A stretch of DNA of 64,000 bases from Panorpa germanica (lineage: Eukaryota > Arthropoda > Insecta > Mecoptera > Panorpidae): assembly GCA_963678705.1 (NCBI GenBank), contig OY783204.1, positions 7,695,834 to 7,759,833 of the forward strand, in the 5' to 3' direction. The notes under the pieces were generated by a model. That model worked only from the letters and a program-made list of their open reading frames with translations, ran no database searches and had not been told where the DNA came from. Within the stretch, counting starts at the first letter, position 1. Each line of letters begins with the position of its first letter. Shown here piece by piece: positions 52,308-63,904 of the stretch. The position numbers were made by a program, and so were the translations under genes.

Positions 52308-55225
52308 CTATTTCTTGTTCACTACCGCTTCCTTTTTCTTTATTACTGATGTAACAAAGTCGCTGATGGCATTCCAGTGTTCTTCGTTGGACAGCATTGC
52401 GTCGACAGTATTGTCCACTGTGAGAGTCGCTTGAGTGATGCGCTGCGCCCGTTCTCTTTCCATTGTTTATTGCTTACACTTAAAGAACGTATGTTCTGGT
52501 GTATCCGTATCACCGCAATACCAGCATTCTGCGGTATCCCTTATGTGGAATCTGTTTAGATAGGCTCCATAACAGCCACGTTCTCCTAGAAGTTGGGTGA
52601 TGTAGTAGTCTACTTCCCCATGCTTCCGGTTATTCCACTTTTCCACGTTTTTGATAAGTTTTTTAGTCCATTTTGCCTTTCCGTTGTCTTTTTCCCACTC
52701 TTCTTGCCATTAGTTCGCCGTTTGCTTTTTTGCCTCTTTTCTTTGGGCCTCTCCTTCTGAGAAGGTTTTTCCCCGTTCTGCTACCATTAGCTCTAGAGGT
52801 TCTATCCCGGTTATCACCTGAATTGCCTCCGCCGAAATAGTTCTATAGGCGCTGCCCACCCGAATTGCTAGCCTTCTCTGCACTCCACTTAGGATGTTCC
52901 TGTACTTCTTTTTGTCCATTATCTCTCCCCATATTGGTGTCGCGTACAACATTATTGAGTGGACCACCGCCTCTAGGATCCTCCTTTTACTGGCTTTAGG
53001 TCCACTTAGATTTGGCATTAACCTGCTGAGTGCCATCATTGTTTGCTCAGCTTTCCGCGCCGTTTCGGTGACGTGCTTCCTCATGTCATTGTTTTTACCA
53101 ATGTGTACTCCCAGATATTTGAGGCTCTCTTTGGTTTTGATGCTCATCCCTTCCACCTCGACTGTGACCTCTCTCATCTTTCTACCCTTATATAATACAA
53201 TAGCCTCCGTTTTTTCCGCCGCCAGCTGTAGCTGTTTCCTGGCAATCGCCTGCTCTATTCTGTTTAGGGCTAGATTCGTATGAGCTGTTAGTATTTCTTC
53301 AGTCTTTGCTTCTACTATGAGCGCTGTATCATCCGCAAATCCGAGTACTGTTGCACCCTCTGGTAGTCTCGTCTTCAGTACATCGTCGTAAAAGGTGTTT
53401 CACAGCAGTGGTCCTAGCACTGAGCCCTGTGGTACTCCACATGTAACCCTCATCTGTTCTCCATCTACTATTATAGATCGGTCCTTTAGATAGCTGCCTA
53501 TTATTTTTGTAAGGTACTTACTGACATTGAGTTGCTCTAGCGCTTCCATGATGCCTTCCCATGGCGCAGTGTTAAAAGCATTTTTGATGTCGAGTGTGAC
53601 CAGCACAGCGTATTTCCTATTTCGATGGGCCCTTTTTTTAATGTTTTGTATCACCTCCTTTATTTTCTTCATTGCGTCAACAGTGGACTTCTTTTTCCTG
53701 AAACCAAATTGGTTTCCCGACAGTTTGTCGTCGACTTCATCATTTAGTCTTTTCGCTATTAGCTGTTCGAGTAGTTTCCCCATCGAGTCTAAGAGGCATA
53801 TCGGTCTGTACTTCTCTTCCACATCTCCTGGTTTTTTGGGTTTTTGTATGAGTACTAGCTTTGCAGTTTTTCATACTTTGGGAAAAACCCCTTCTTCCAG
53901 TTGATCATTTACCACCTTAAGGAACACATTCGGAACTTTGGTAATCGCCGCATTGATTAGCTCTGGTGGGATTTGGTCCGGTCCTGGAGACTTTCCACTT
54001 TTCATACGTTTTACTGCTGTACCGAGCTCCTCTTCCGAAAAAAACGGAATAGCACTTATTATGGGACTATCCTCTGCCCAATGTCTCTCCCTGAGTGTTG
54101 GAAATAATTCGATAACGACTGCTTTTAGCTTTTCTTTCCCAATCTTAATCTGTGGTATTGTACTGAACTTTTTGCACACTATTTTGTATCCCATGCCCCA
54201 GATGTCTCGGTCAACTTCTTCACAGATTCGTTTCCATGACTCCTGCTTTGCTGCGATGATTTTATTTTTAAGCGCTTTCCTCGTTTCCCTGTAGGTGTTC
54301 CTTAGGCTTTTCTTTTCTTCCTCTGTGCAGACCCTACTTTTATTTCCTCTGGTTAACTTCCTTCTCGCTGTGAGACATTCCTTTCTGAGAAGCGCCACTT
54401 TGTTGTTCCACCAGTATACTGGGCTCCGTTTACCTCCCGGACCATTTTTTGTAAACGTCTGATCTGCCACTCTCCTAATCATTTTTATGCAGGTGTTTCA
54501 TTTATTATTGGAACTCTTCCAAATTCTTTTTTCAGGATCGCAGCGAAGACGGGCAGTCTTTCCTTCTGTACTCTCCACTTTATTACCGTCGTTTGTTTCC
54601 TCTCAGTGTTCCCCAGCTTTACTTCAAAGTATAAGTTCCTATAGAAGCTGATATTTTCTTGGTCCGATACCTTCCACCCCATTATCTTGTCAGCGAGTTT
54701 TTCAGAGGTTATTGTGACGTCTATGTGAGAACTGCTTTGCCTCCTCACAAAGGTTGGATCATTGCCTTTGTTGTGAATCACCATTGCATGCACGGCCATC
54801 CATTCCATCAACGCTCGGCCTCTCTTGTCTTCTACGGTAGAGCCTAATGTTAGAGACTTCGCGTTTAGGTCGCCTGCTATGATCACCTCTTTGCTTTGCC
54901 TAATAATGTTTTCCCCCAGGCGCTGGAGGTACTTTACAAATTCTTTCTCTGGTATATTGGGTGATGCATAGCACGAGTATATTACGAATTCCTCTAATTC
55001 TACCCATACGAAGCCTTTCTGCCCAGTGTCGCATTTAAGAACATTACCTTTTTTGTTGAATATTTTAATTGCTGCGTCGATGTTTAGGTCTTTAAACCAA
55101 AAACCTCTACTAGCTTGTTTCTTGTTGGGTTCAGCTACTATAGCAACATCTATGTTTTTATTGAAGCAGGTACTATGTACTAAATCGAACGCTGCTACTC
55201 CCCGGTCTACATTAACTTGCATCAT
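52308..55225 (-). pseudogene. LINE ORF2: AP endonuclease and reverse transcriptase, broken
   Basis: The endonuclease part (55225-54485) has AIVAEPN, GDLNAKSLTLGS, DKRGRALMEWM and SSSHIDVTITS. The rest lies in another frame (54482-52308) with KSPGPDQIPPELI, the RT fingers (YRPICLLDSMGKLLEQ), VTLDIKNAFNTAPW, GVPQGSVLGPLL, the active site GFADDTA (near 53330) and a C-terminal zinc motif CWYCGDTDTPEHTFFKC (near 52510). A frameshift separates endonuclease and RT near 54485, and in-frame stops occur at 53871, 53400, 52710 and 52467, so it is dead. The ORF1 stop and ORF2 start are only one base apart (TAA-A-ATG at 55229-55223), a known R1-type arrangement. Confidence 0.88.
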
Positions 55226-55226
55226 T

Positions 55227-56993
55227 TTAATCCCTATTTGATTTTTTTTGATCAGTCCTGGTTCTCCGCAATTCTCCCAATAGCTTTCTGTATCTAGGAC
55301 AAATCATATCTCTCGCACTATGTCCTTTTATTTTGCAGGCCCAGCAATACACTTCGTTTACACATTCTTTGGCCTTGTGTCCTTTCTCTACGCACCTCAG
55401 GCATTTATCGCTCGTATCTTCCTTGTTGTTACATGAGCTCGCGAAATGTCCAGAGCTCTGGCATTTAGAACATTTAACTGGGGCTAATCTTTCTATTACC
55501 CTGCATCTCATCCATCCTATTCTAATTCTTTTTTTGCTTACCAGCTTAAGGGCATCCTCGACTGGTAGCATTATGTTTGTGTATCTTAGTACCCTACTGT
55601 TAGCCTTTTGTGACATAGTAATAATAATGTCTTTCTTTAAATTTTGGGGTCATTTAATTCCATTTCTATAGAGTTCACTATTTCCTCCTCGTTAGTGGCT
55701 TCATCTATGTCGATGATTACAATACTTCGTTGTTTATGTACTAGTTCAGCTTCCACTAAATTTTTCATTTTTTCGTGCACAGCTTATATTAATGACTCTC
55801 CGTTTCCTCTTTTTCCACCTACTAGACTTAGTTTTACGTATCCCTCCTTTGTTTTCGCAATGCTTTTTATTTCCACGCCCAGTTTATCTATGTCGATATT
55901 TTTTTTCAGCTCCTTGACTATATCCACATATGTTTTACCGGCTTCCCGCGGTTTAACAACAAGGGTTTCGTTGCTGTTTTTGTGTCCATTTCTTGCTGCC
56001 TTTTGCCATGCTTGTCGGTTTCCCTCCTGCACTTTTTGCTCCTCGGTTCTGGTGTATATTATAATATTATACCCCTCTTCCCTGAGCATCAGCTCTACTA
56101 TTTTTCTGAGATGGAACTCCAGTCCATCATTTAAGCAGACAAATACAGACTTTAGCCAGACTGACAGACTTTTACAGACAGCAGACTTTCTCTTAACTCT
56201 TTCCTCTATCTGCGGCACCCTTGCTCCTACTCGCCTTACAAGAGGGTTATTCTCGTCTACCTCAGAGTCAACTACCAGGATCAGATTTTTGTCTTTGGAC
56301 ATCTGAAGGATTCCGCCTCTTGCCATCTTAGTGGTTTTAAAATTTGTTTCCATCCATTCACTTTGAGTTAATGGAAGAAGTTCGTTCGCTTTTGCATCCC
56401 TTGTATTCAACTGGTCTAGCTTCAGTATTCTCTCCTCTAAGCTAGGCGCGCATTGGCATACTGTTGTGAAGTACATTTGTGTTTCCACTTCCCTATTTTG
56501 GATCTTTTTGCCTGGTTCTGCCATCTCCGCAATGTTGCCACAGATGGAGTCCACCATTTTTGTCCCACTTGTTTCAATGCCGGCCTGAGTTTGTGTCTCA
56601 ACAGAGGATACGTTCACCATCAGGCTGATTTTGTTCTCGATATTGTCTGATTTCAGTCTGCCTACGTACTGGTTCAGTCTAGCTGATATCTCTTTTATTT
56701 CCCGTTTTGTATTAAATTTCCCTTTAACTATCTGTTCGGGTTTGCTGGCTTCCCTCTGTATCATGTTTATCAGATTTCCAAGTGCTCTTGCTTCGTCCTT
56801 GCTTCCTTCTTTTTTCCAGTCCTGTGCAATATCTTCTGTTCTCCTCCTTTTTTTGTATTCTCCTTGTCCCGGAGGGAAGGTCCGTCGTCGAATGTCTCCT
56901 TATTGGAGATCTAAGTAATTTCGCGCTTCTCTGAAACTCTTGCATTCCGCTATTCCCAGTAGCTGTTTCATACGCCTCGGCCTGGTTTATCAC
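55227..56993 (-). pseudogene. LINE ORF1: gag-like nucleic-acid-binding protein, broken
   Basis: It carries three CCHC knuckles near the C-terminus (CSKCQSSGHFASSC, CLRCVEKGHKAKEC, CWACKIKGHSARDMIC; about 55470-55300), typical of R1/Jockey-type ORF1. The middle part (56764-55784) is a 326-residue frame with an ISLMV-type charged region and the RRL-like REAGKTYVDIVKELKK stretch. The three pieces 56993-56724, 56764-55784 and 55616-55227 lie in different frames, so at least two frameshifts have occurred. The protein would bind LINE RNA. Confidence 0.82.
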
Positions 56994-56999
56994 CGTATG

Positions 57000-57249
57000 C
57001 GTACCGCAGTTGCTTGATGACGACCCAAGGGGAGCCTACTTAACCACCCCCTCAAGTGCCGGTTCTAGGGATCCGACCCCTTGTCCCGTAGTGTTTAAAT
57101 CTTTATCCGTGTTCATGTCCATTGTTCTTGTAATCCTGTTGGTCCGCGGAAGGTATTTTATTTCCCTCCAGTCCGCCGTCAAGACGGTTAGAGCATTCCC
57201 CTATCCGCCACCTGGGGACGCGCTTGGTTGGGGTTACAGGGTCCCCCCC
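57000..57249 (-). other. 5' untranslated region of the LINE
   Basis: GC-richer than its surroundings. On the minus strand it starts GGGGGGGACCCTGTAACCCC and holds AGCGCGTCCCCAGGTGGCGG, a stretch reminiscent of R1-type 5' ends. Its preservation argues that the copy is not 5'-truncated. Confidence 0.6.
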
Positions 57250-57250
57250 A

Positions 57251-57312
<62 letters not shown>

Positions 57313-57326
57313 AAATATATATATTA
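57250..57326. repeat. TA microsatellite
   Basis: TA run of about 58 bases at the LINE boundary, continuing into the truncated LTR to the right. Confidence 0.92.
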
Positions 57327-58674
57327 AAAATAGTTCACAATAATATTATCACTAGATTATATGCAATGCTTAGGTTTGAAGACCTTTCAATGATTGCATA
57401 TCACAAAGTAATGCGTAGTATAAATAGTACATAGTTTAAATTCACAACGTTTTATAATGATAAACACAACCTAACATTTAACACTATACTTTTATGCACA
57501 AACTACATTATTTACGTCTAAACAAGAACAAATATTACAACTAGCAATATTGTTAAACGGATTATAATGCTCAATGCTATTAAAAACTAGTTAATACTAC
57601 ATTTCCTGAATTTTCCAATGACCGCCATATAAATTATGTATGTCTACGTATCGCCATTTTAACAATCATCCGCCGCGCTAACCATGCATCGTCAGCATAT
57701 TGTAACCCTACCCCTTATATACTACTTCTATATATGGTGGTAGTTACTTATTTTAAGAGAGCGATTCTACAATCCCCTCTAACGAGAGTTCTTTTATAGA
57801 GATCTGAATCTCCTTGAGTCGGATGACCAAGCTAATTGTGGATGCTTATTTATCTTTTAGGATTTAGTACTTCATCTAATAATATTACATAAATATATTA
57901 GGTTTTACTTACTTTTTGTGTGCTCGCAGTCTGCTAACTCTGCTGTTGAACAATCACTTTATTTTAACGCGACTCGACCGTTAACTCTAAGTACTTTACA
58001 AATTAAAACAATGTATTCATTAACACTATTTTCTTTATTGAATAACCAATTATTTAATACAATTCTTAGTAACTTTATAATCTCTATATTGAAGCGACTG
58101 ACTAATACCCGAACCACCGACTAAGGGGCGCTACTCCCTAATTGACGGGGTCTGATTAGACAGACCTTTCGACTGGGTCTCGACGTACTGACTGGGCTGA
58201 TCTAGATGTACTGATCCCCACTCCCCTCTTAAACTAGGTTTATATAGCTTAAAAAGTCTTTGTTTCAATATATGACCTCATTTAAACTTATTTCGTCATC
58301 ACTTCTTTGGATTTTGTATTTGGTTTTAATATAAACATTATTTGAAACTATACGTGCTTTAAACAAAGGAAGTTAATTAATATTTCTTTTAAAAAGTTAT
58401 TGTAAATACTACATCGTCATTTTTAAATATATAATAATAACAATATGCGTTGGTTATTGATAAAGCAATACTTAATCTAAATAATGTTCACGACATTTAG
58501 GCGACTTAAACTATTAAAAATCTACGTTTTACTTTGTATGTGAACCTTCACACTGGTTCCTAAATAGTTAGTTAAAATATATTAATAATTAATGAATCTA
58601 TATGGGACTGTTACAATATCATAGCAAGTTAGAGGGGTTCGCAAGTCGTTTCAAAACAGTCCTCAGTTGCTACA
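57327..58674 (-). repeat. 3' LTR of the Ty3-like element, split by a solo LTR
   Basis: 57327-57700 matches 61865-62230. After the solo LTR, 58616-58674 carries the remaining end of the LTR (reading TGTAGCAACTGAGG on the minus strand). Confidence 0.8.
57701..58615. repeat. Solo LTR of another element
   Basis: The 915-bp block starts TGTAACCCTACC, ends GGACTGTTACA and is bracketed by ATAT on both sides (57697-57700 and 58616-58619), a 4-bp target duplication. Inverted ends TGTAAC/GTTACA support LTR identity. No internal part remains, so it is the product of LTR-LTR recombination. The 68-codon frame inside is not supported as a gene. Confidence 0.75.
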
Positions 58675-58675
58675 A

Positions 58676-59580
58676 TCATCGTGCCCATGGTTTCATCATA
58701 TCTGCTGATGTAGAAGTCCTTATTGGTCCTTCACACTCTCCTGATTTCTCCACGTCATAACGATCATTGCCTTTAATTTTCGTTATTTTGTATGGTCCTA
58801 AAAATTTAGCTTTAACTTTAGCTCCTGTTGCAAATTGTGTACGTTGTATAGTCACTAAACTGTTCAGTGTATACTTTCTTGGTGCTTTACATTTCCTATT
58901 GTAGCTAGTCCTGTTTTCTGGCTGAATTTTTAAAATATTTCCTTTAGCCTCTTCTCTCAGCTTTTCACGTTTAACTACAAACTCATTTTGTATTTCTTCT
59001 GTAATCAAATCTATTATTTTTATGTCTTGTTTGGTTTTTATTTTAACCCCAATCATTAATTCAAATGGTGTCATTTTAATACCTCTTTGATAAGTACTGT
59101 TTAGCATTACCTGTAGTTTACTTACATGTAAATACCACTTACTAGGATCTGTTAGGGCTAACTTTGTTAACACAGGTACAATAATTCGTTTAAATAACGT
59201 TTATTCGTTCAACCTGACCATTACCCCTTGGTACTCCTGGAGTTATTAACACATGTTCAATGTTTTCTGCAGTACAATCATCTTTGAAATCTGTTGAAGT
59301 AAAAGCTGTACCCCTGTCAGAAATTAACCTTCTTGGGTTTTCGAATACTTCTGTTATCACTTTCAATTTCTGTAATACTTCATTAGTGCCTGTTGATTTA
59401 TTAGGAAACAACCAAACAAATTTTGTAAAAACATCTACTATAACGAGAATATGTTTATACTTTTTGCTTGTTGTTTGTAAAGGTTCTAAATGGTCTATAT
59501 ACCATGTGTCTAAAGGTAAACCTACCTTAGGTATAGAGTTTAAGTATCCTTCCACTTTACCTACTTTTCAGGTTGCTAGT
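58676..59580 (-). pseudogene. Integrase region of the Ty3-like element (fossil)
   Basis: The core has the first aspartate in DTWYIDHLEP, the middle strand ILVIVDVFTKFVWLFP, the second aspartate in LISDRGTAFTS, and the glutamate in GNGQVERIN. The C-terminal part has TPFELMIGV and a GPYKITKIKGNDRYDVEK domain, ending MMKPWAR. It is the insertion enzyme of the element. About one break. Confidence 0.82.
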
Positions 59581-59732
59581 ATACAATCTATGCAATTATC
59601 TATACAGTTTTTAATCTATTCAACTAAATCATTGATCCAAAATTCTCTGTATTTTTTGACATTTATTCAAGCTACAATGTCCTATGTCGTGTGCTTTATG
59701 TATTATTTCTGCTTGCATGTTACTTGGTACTA

Positions 59733-61443
59733 CTAACAGCTTTTGATCGTCTTCAAACCTGTATAATAATTCATTTCTATTATATACTTTCCTGCATAAT
59801 TCTTTGCTTGTATCGTCGTCTTCGGCTTCGGAAAATGCTTGACTGCGTTGACCTTATCCATAGAGGGACGAACAGTGCCTTGTATAATTACATAACCTAG
59901 GTCGTTTATATCCTGGGCTGCCTGTATAACATCCTTTTCTAACCCTTCATCTGCTGGTGGTAGTTTAAGTGGCCTAGAAAATATGGGAGTATCATTTTTC
60001 AATTTAATTATCTTTTCACTTTCAGAGTTGAGTAACTCTTTTCGTTTGTCATTGTCCACTAACTCGTGTATTTTATTAACAACATTTTTATCGTTTATAT
60101 GAGATAAGTCTAGTTCACTTTCTTTATCACTATTGTCTATTTTTAATGTCATTAATTGTTTAACTTCACTTTCATTTTCATCTTTATCGTTATAAAGTTT
60201 ATGAAATTTTACACTCGTGTTATCAATAATCACTCTAGCTTTAGCTATAATGTCCAAACCTATCACCATGTTCATATGCATCGCCTGTGATGGTAACACT
60301 TCAAAATAACTAGCGTAATGTTCTGAATCAATTTCAATGTCCAATTTAATTCTACCTAAAGAATTTACTCTAGAGTTTAACAAACCTCGTATTGTTATAA
60401 CAGAGTCATATAATTTAACATTCTTTAATGTTTTAAAATAGTCTTTGCGCACTGCTGATAAATCACTACTAGTATCTATTAAAGCGTTTACATTACTGCT
60501 TTTATTAACACAAATTGATTTTATCATTTCCACTTTCATAATACTATGCTCTGATTTAACAGTATTTACTTTAGTTTCACAGTTTCGACAAACATGACCA
60601 TAATTAGCACAAGTAAAATATTTATAACCCTTGTCTTTATCTGGACACAATTTAGATGAGTGTGATAACGAACCATAATTAAAACATTTAATCTTTTCAC
60701 CTGTTGTCTCAGTTTTTGTTTTGGTACCTGACATTCTTGATCTCCTGTCATAGTCCTGACTATCCATTTTCATTTTTTTATATTGTTCAAGCTTACGTCT
60801 AAGTTGACCAATATTCTCAGCTCCATACAGTAATACTTTATTAGCTGCACTATCACGAAAACCTGCTATGATATAATCTATAATAGCTGCTTCTTCGACA
60901 TCTGCTTGTCGAGCTATGTCTAAAATATCATAAACATATTGACGAAAAGTTTCCTCTGGTTTCTTAAACCTTTGTTGAAGCATTTTGTGCACCTGTGCAC
61001 TGTTTAAACTAGTATCGAACTCCTCAATCAAAAACGATTTAAATGTATCCCAGTTTATTATCCTGGTTTCAAAATTGACAAATTCCTAATTGCTTTGCGG
61101 TATCAGTTATCAATCGCCTGGCATACAAATATCTGTACTTTGTATCTATTTCCGCCTGGTCACAGAAATCATCAAATTGTTTCATCAATAATTTGACATT
61201 TTTAAGTCCATCATATTTAGGTAAAGCCAATTCTAAATCTATAAACGTATAATTAGTTTTATTGACTCTTTCATTGTTTACAGACCTGCTAATCTGTTCT
61301 CCAACATTGCTATTATACGAGTTCATTTTTGTTAATAATTCAGCACGATTTCCACGTTGACCTAATCCAACGAAGCTAAGTTCTTGATGTAATTTTGCTA
61401 CTGAGAAGTTGTTTAATTCCTCCATCATTGTTTTATTTTTCAC
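59733..61443 (-). pseudogene. Gag-protease region of the Ty3-like element (fossil)
   Basis: Gag-like helical N-terminus with a SAP-like start (NFSVAKLHQELSFVGLGQRGNRAELLTKM near 61400), a gag core (EETFRQYVYDILDIARQADVEEAAIIDYIIAGF near 60950), two knuckle-like motifs (CFNYGSLSHSSKLC and YFTCANYGHVCRNC near 60680 and 60610), and an aspartic protease (NALIDTSSDLSAVRKDYF near 60490). The end resembles the entry to RT (FSRPLKLPPADEGLEKDVI). Broken, about two breaks. Confidence 0.8.
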
Positions 61444-61665
61444 TGCTACAGATTGAAGTGCAATTACTTTGACTAGTAAATTGTACGCACCTGGAAGTTA
61501 AGATTATTCTTAGCTGAACAAGCTTGTTTCCTTATCTGTTGGTCAATAGTTCTGGTTCAAAGGTTAAGAGTATTCTTGACTGAATAAACTTGGTTTTTCC
61601 TTTATCATGGTTAACGCCCTCAAGTGTGGGTTGAAAATAAACCTATCCTGGTTGACGTTTCCAAG
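61444..61665 (-). other. Leader of the Ty3-like element with short repeats
   Basis: Contains two related blocks (GTTAAGAGTATTCTTGACTGAA and its variant GTTAAGATTATTCTTAGCTGAA, 61499-61590) and two copies of CAAGTGTGGGT (61621 and 61662). Confidence 0.65.
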
Positions 61666-62241
61666 TGTGGGTCTACCTTACACCTTAGTAGGTGTTAGCT
61701 AGCTTACCAGCTGAGGTTTTAGCAGTTTTGATGTTACATAAATCCTAAGTTGAGCCCCCATTTACAATATAGTTTATTAAAGAATAGTTAACACATATTT
61801 TTTGTTTAATTCAAGTTCATTTAATTATTTCTCAAAGAAAAACAATTATATTACAAAAATGTTGATATATCTAAAATAGTTCACAATAATATTATCACTA
61901 GATTATATGCAATGCTTAGGTTTGAAGACCTTTTAATGATTGCATATCACAAAGTAATGCGTAGTATAAATAGTACATAGTTTACATTCACAACGTTTTA
62001 TAATGATAAACACAACCTAACATTTAACACTATACTTTCATGAACAAACTACACTATTTACGTCTAAACAATAACAAATATTACAACTAGCAATATTGTT
62101 AAACGGATTATAATTCTCAATGCTATTAACAACTAGTTAATACAACATTTCCTGAATTTTCCAATGACCGCCATACAAACTGTGTATGTCTACGACTATC
62201 AGAGATTTTTAACAATCATCTGCCGCGCATCTGCCGCTACA
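61666..62241 (-). repeat. 5' LTR of the Ty3-like element
   Basis: Starts TGTGGGTCTACC and ends GCCGCTACA on the plus strand. Its parts match 57327-57700 and the fragments at 24351-24574 and 36183-36400. Confidence 0.82.
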
Positions 62242-62940
62242 TGTGCAGAGATAATAAGAGATGTTCAACTCCATATAAAACCAAGCGGTATTTTGCGGTA
62301 ATAAATGTTGCTAACATACTACCGGTGTCTCAACTTTTCTATGGGTTGAGTATGGAATGAGTATACATGTACTTGATATATGCATGAGTGAGTATAAATG
62401 AATTGCATATGTGTGTAGAGTATATACATGTATTTGTATATATGTGCATTTAAGGGTAGGGAGAGAGAATGGAAACATTAAAAATCATAAATTCATTTAT
62501 AACATTTATTAAAATTAATTGAATTATATAATATAATATGTATTAAAATTAATATATATTAAAGAAGTGTAATATAATATATTTAAAATGAAAGATCTAT
62601 CACCAGATATTGATAAAACAATATTTTGCACTTTTAAGTATAATTACAATCTAAAGACCAACATCGTTATTGTGTATGATGTTTGCAGCATAATTTTCAA
62701 AAATACATACATACTAAATAAGAAATAGAAGTTCCAGTAAAGGACATAATTGAAAATGAAAATACCAGTTACTTATTATTATTAAACGAAATATTGCTAT
62801 TAAAGAATAAAAAAATACAGCGCAGACAAAGTTGTAAGTGTTTTAGTTAATAATAAGAGTAAATAATTAAACTAAAATATTTTTATATTGAAAAATGACA
62901 ATTAAAGTCTGAATACCTCCCGAATTCAATTCTAATAAAT
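62242..62940. other. AT-rich, gene-free stretch
   Basis: There is a TATAAAA at 62274 and AATAAA at 62301, followed by TATG/CATA-rich sequence (62370-62450) with many ATGTAT-type words. No gene or known repeat is seen. Flat AT-rich sequence continues to 62940. Confidence 0.6.
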
Positions 62941-63781
62941 CTAATAAACCAAATTATGTCGCAGTTTAAAAATCTTGAAATAAATGCAATGCTTGTAAAA
63001 ACTAATAATGTACAAGTAATTTGTAAGTAAGTTGTAAGCTGTCCGTTTAATTAAAACACTAGAAACATGGTCCTTATGAGTGTTGAATGTAAAGTTTATT
63101 TTTTTAAATACTTCTTCATGTAAAATCCTTCCTAAATCATTAAATTTAAATTTGCAATACACTCATCTCTATAATTATTAATAGGAGCAGCATGTTTAAC
63201 AAATGAAATTAAATTGTTACTAGGATACAATAAATACTGCTCCTCGTAGGAATGTTCTTTGAACATTATTAATAAATTCGAATTATCGAATCAACTAAAT
63301 CTAATTTACAAGTATCACATATTTCGCAAAGATTTTAGTTTTAGTGGTTTTACTACAAAACAAGCGACATAAGCGAAAGTATCGAATTTTAAATCGGTAT
63401 CAAAATCAATATAACTGAAACCAGGAATATCTTCAAGCTCAACAGTACCTTCTTCTAAAATCCTATTCCTATTATTTCTTGTTTCATATCCATTTTGACT
63501 TGGAGTTTTCGTAGCAGTGGGAATAGTGAACGAACCTATAAAATATTATAATAAATAAAATGTACTGTTTACTAATAATAATACATAAAATATGTAATAT
63601 AATATAGAAATTATTTACCTGGGACCTGGTTTTATTGGCTCTGCACTTTGGTTCAGACGTATGGAAATATTTGATTGGCACATTTCCTTAATAAAAAGAT
63701 CTTCATAGTTTTTCAACAGATTCTTTGACAGCATATTATTAATGTTTAACTCACTGCATTTTTCTCTGTATTTCCACACAC
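62941..63781 (-). pseudogene. Decayed coding remnant with exon-like edges, possibly transposase-derived
   Basis: On the minus strand, 63781-63619 is an open 53-codon stretch with an acceptor-like TTTTTAG before it and AG|GTAAAT after it. An 83-base AT-rich gap follows, ending TTTATAG, then a second open stretch (63535-63315) reading ELEDIPGFSYIDFDTDLKFDTFAYVACFVVKPLK. Further pieces downstream, in shifted frames, read EEQYLLYPSNNLISFVKHAA and LGRILHEEVFKKINFTFNTHKDH. The AYVACFV stretch, a Cys pair (CDTCKLD) and the YPSN stretch recall the C-terminal part of P-element/THAP9-like transposases, but only weakly. The two open stretches do not join in one phase, and at least two frameshifts lie after 63315, so it is probably dead. 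Confidence 0.35.
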
Positions 63782-63787
63782 CTAAAA
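63692..63787. repeat. 96-bp direct repeat, copy 1 (covers the exon-like stretch start)
   Basis: TAAAAAGATCTTCA to CACCTAAAA is repeated at 63905-64000 with about eight differences. Copy 1 includes the start of the open exon-like stretch. Confidence 0.9.
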
Positions 63788-63904
63788 ACGAAATAAGTTA
63801 CACTCGGATAAAGAATAGAAATATATTGTAATAATAACTTAAATAATACGCTCATTGAATTGAAACGATGCACTTACAGTGACAACTTGTCGATATAAAA
63901 TTGG

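Larger units (their letters stand above)
48654..57249 (-). mobile_element. R1-like LINE (non-LTR retrotransposon), broken, with a Copia insertion
   Basis: On the minus strand it runs from a 5' end beginning GGGGGGGACCCTGTAACC (57249) to a poly(A) end (T run at 48652-48661). It has ORF1 with three CCHC knuckles and ORF2 with AP endonuclease, RT and a C-terminal CCHC motif. These features and the protein text point to the R1 clade. Without the Copia insertion (48813-52281 plus its target repeat) it is about 5.1 kb, close to full length. A 13-base AAGATATATATAT flank on both sides suggests target duplication in a TA repeat, though the low complexity makes this uncertain. Both ORFs carry several disabling changes. 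Confidence 0.88.
57327..62241 (-). mobile_element. Ty3-like LTR element (fossil), reverse strand
   Basis: The right LTR (61666-62241) is the 5' LTR. The left LTR (57327-58674) lacks its outer end and is split by a solo LTR. Both LTRs begin TGTAGC on the minus strand. The coding parts are gag with two knuckles, protease, and integrase core and C-terminus; I do not recognise an RT. Sequence relationship to the gag-protease frame at 45966-48044 suggests the same broad clade. LTR copies have many differences, and other LTR fragments of the family lie at 24351 and 36183, so the family is old here. It is broken, with several breaks. Confidence 0.85.

Noticed and set aside
53527-56918. Several plus-strand frames of 60-220 codons
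   Set aside because: They mirror the minus-strand LINE ORFs; their text is hydrophobic Ser/Phe/Leu-rich antisense without motifs.
57010-57434. Plus-strand frames ending in Ile-Tyr runs
   Set aside because: They join antisense LINE 5' end sequence to a TA microsatellite.
57918-58124. 68-codon frame
   Set aside because: Lies inside a solo LTR and has no recognisable content.
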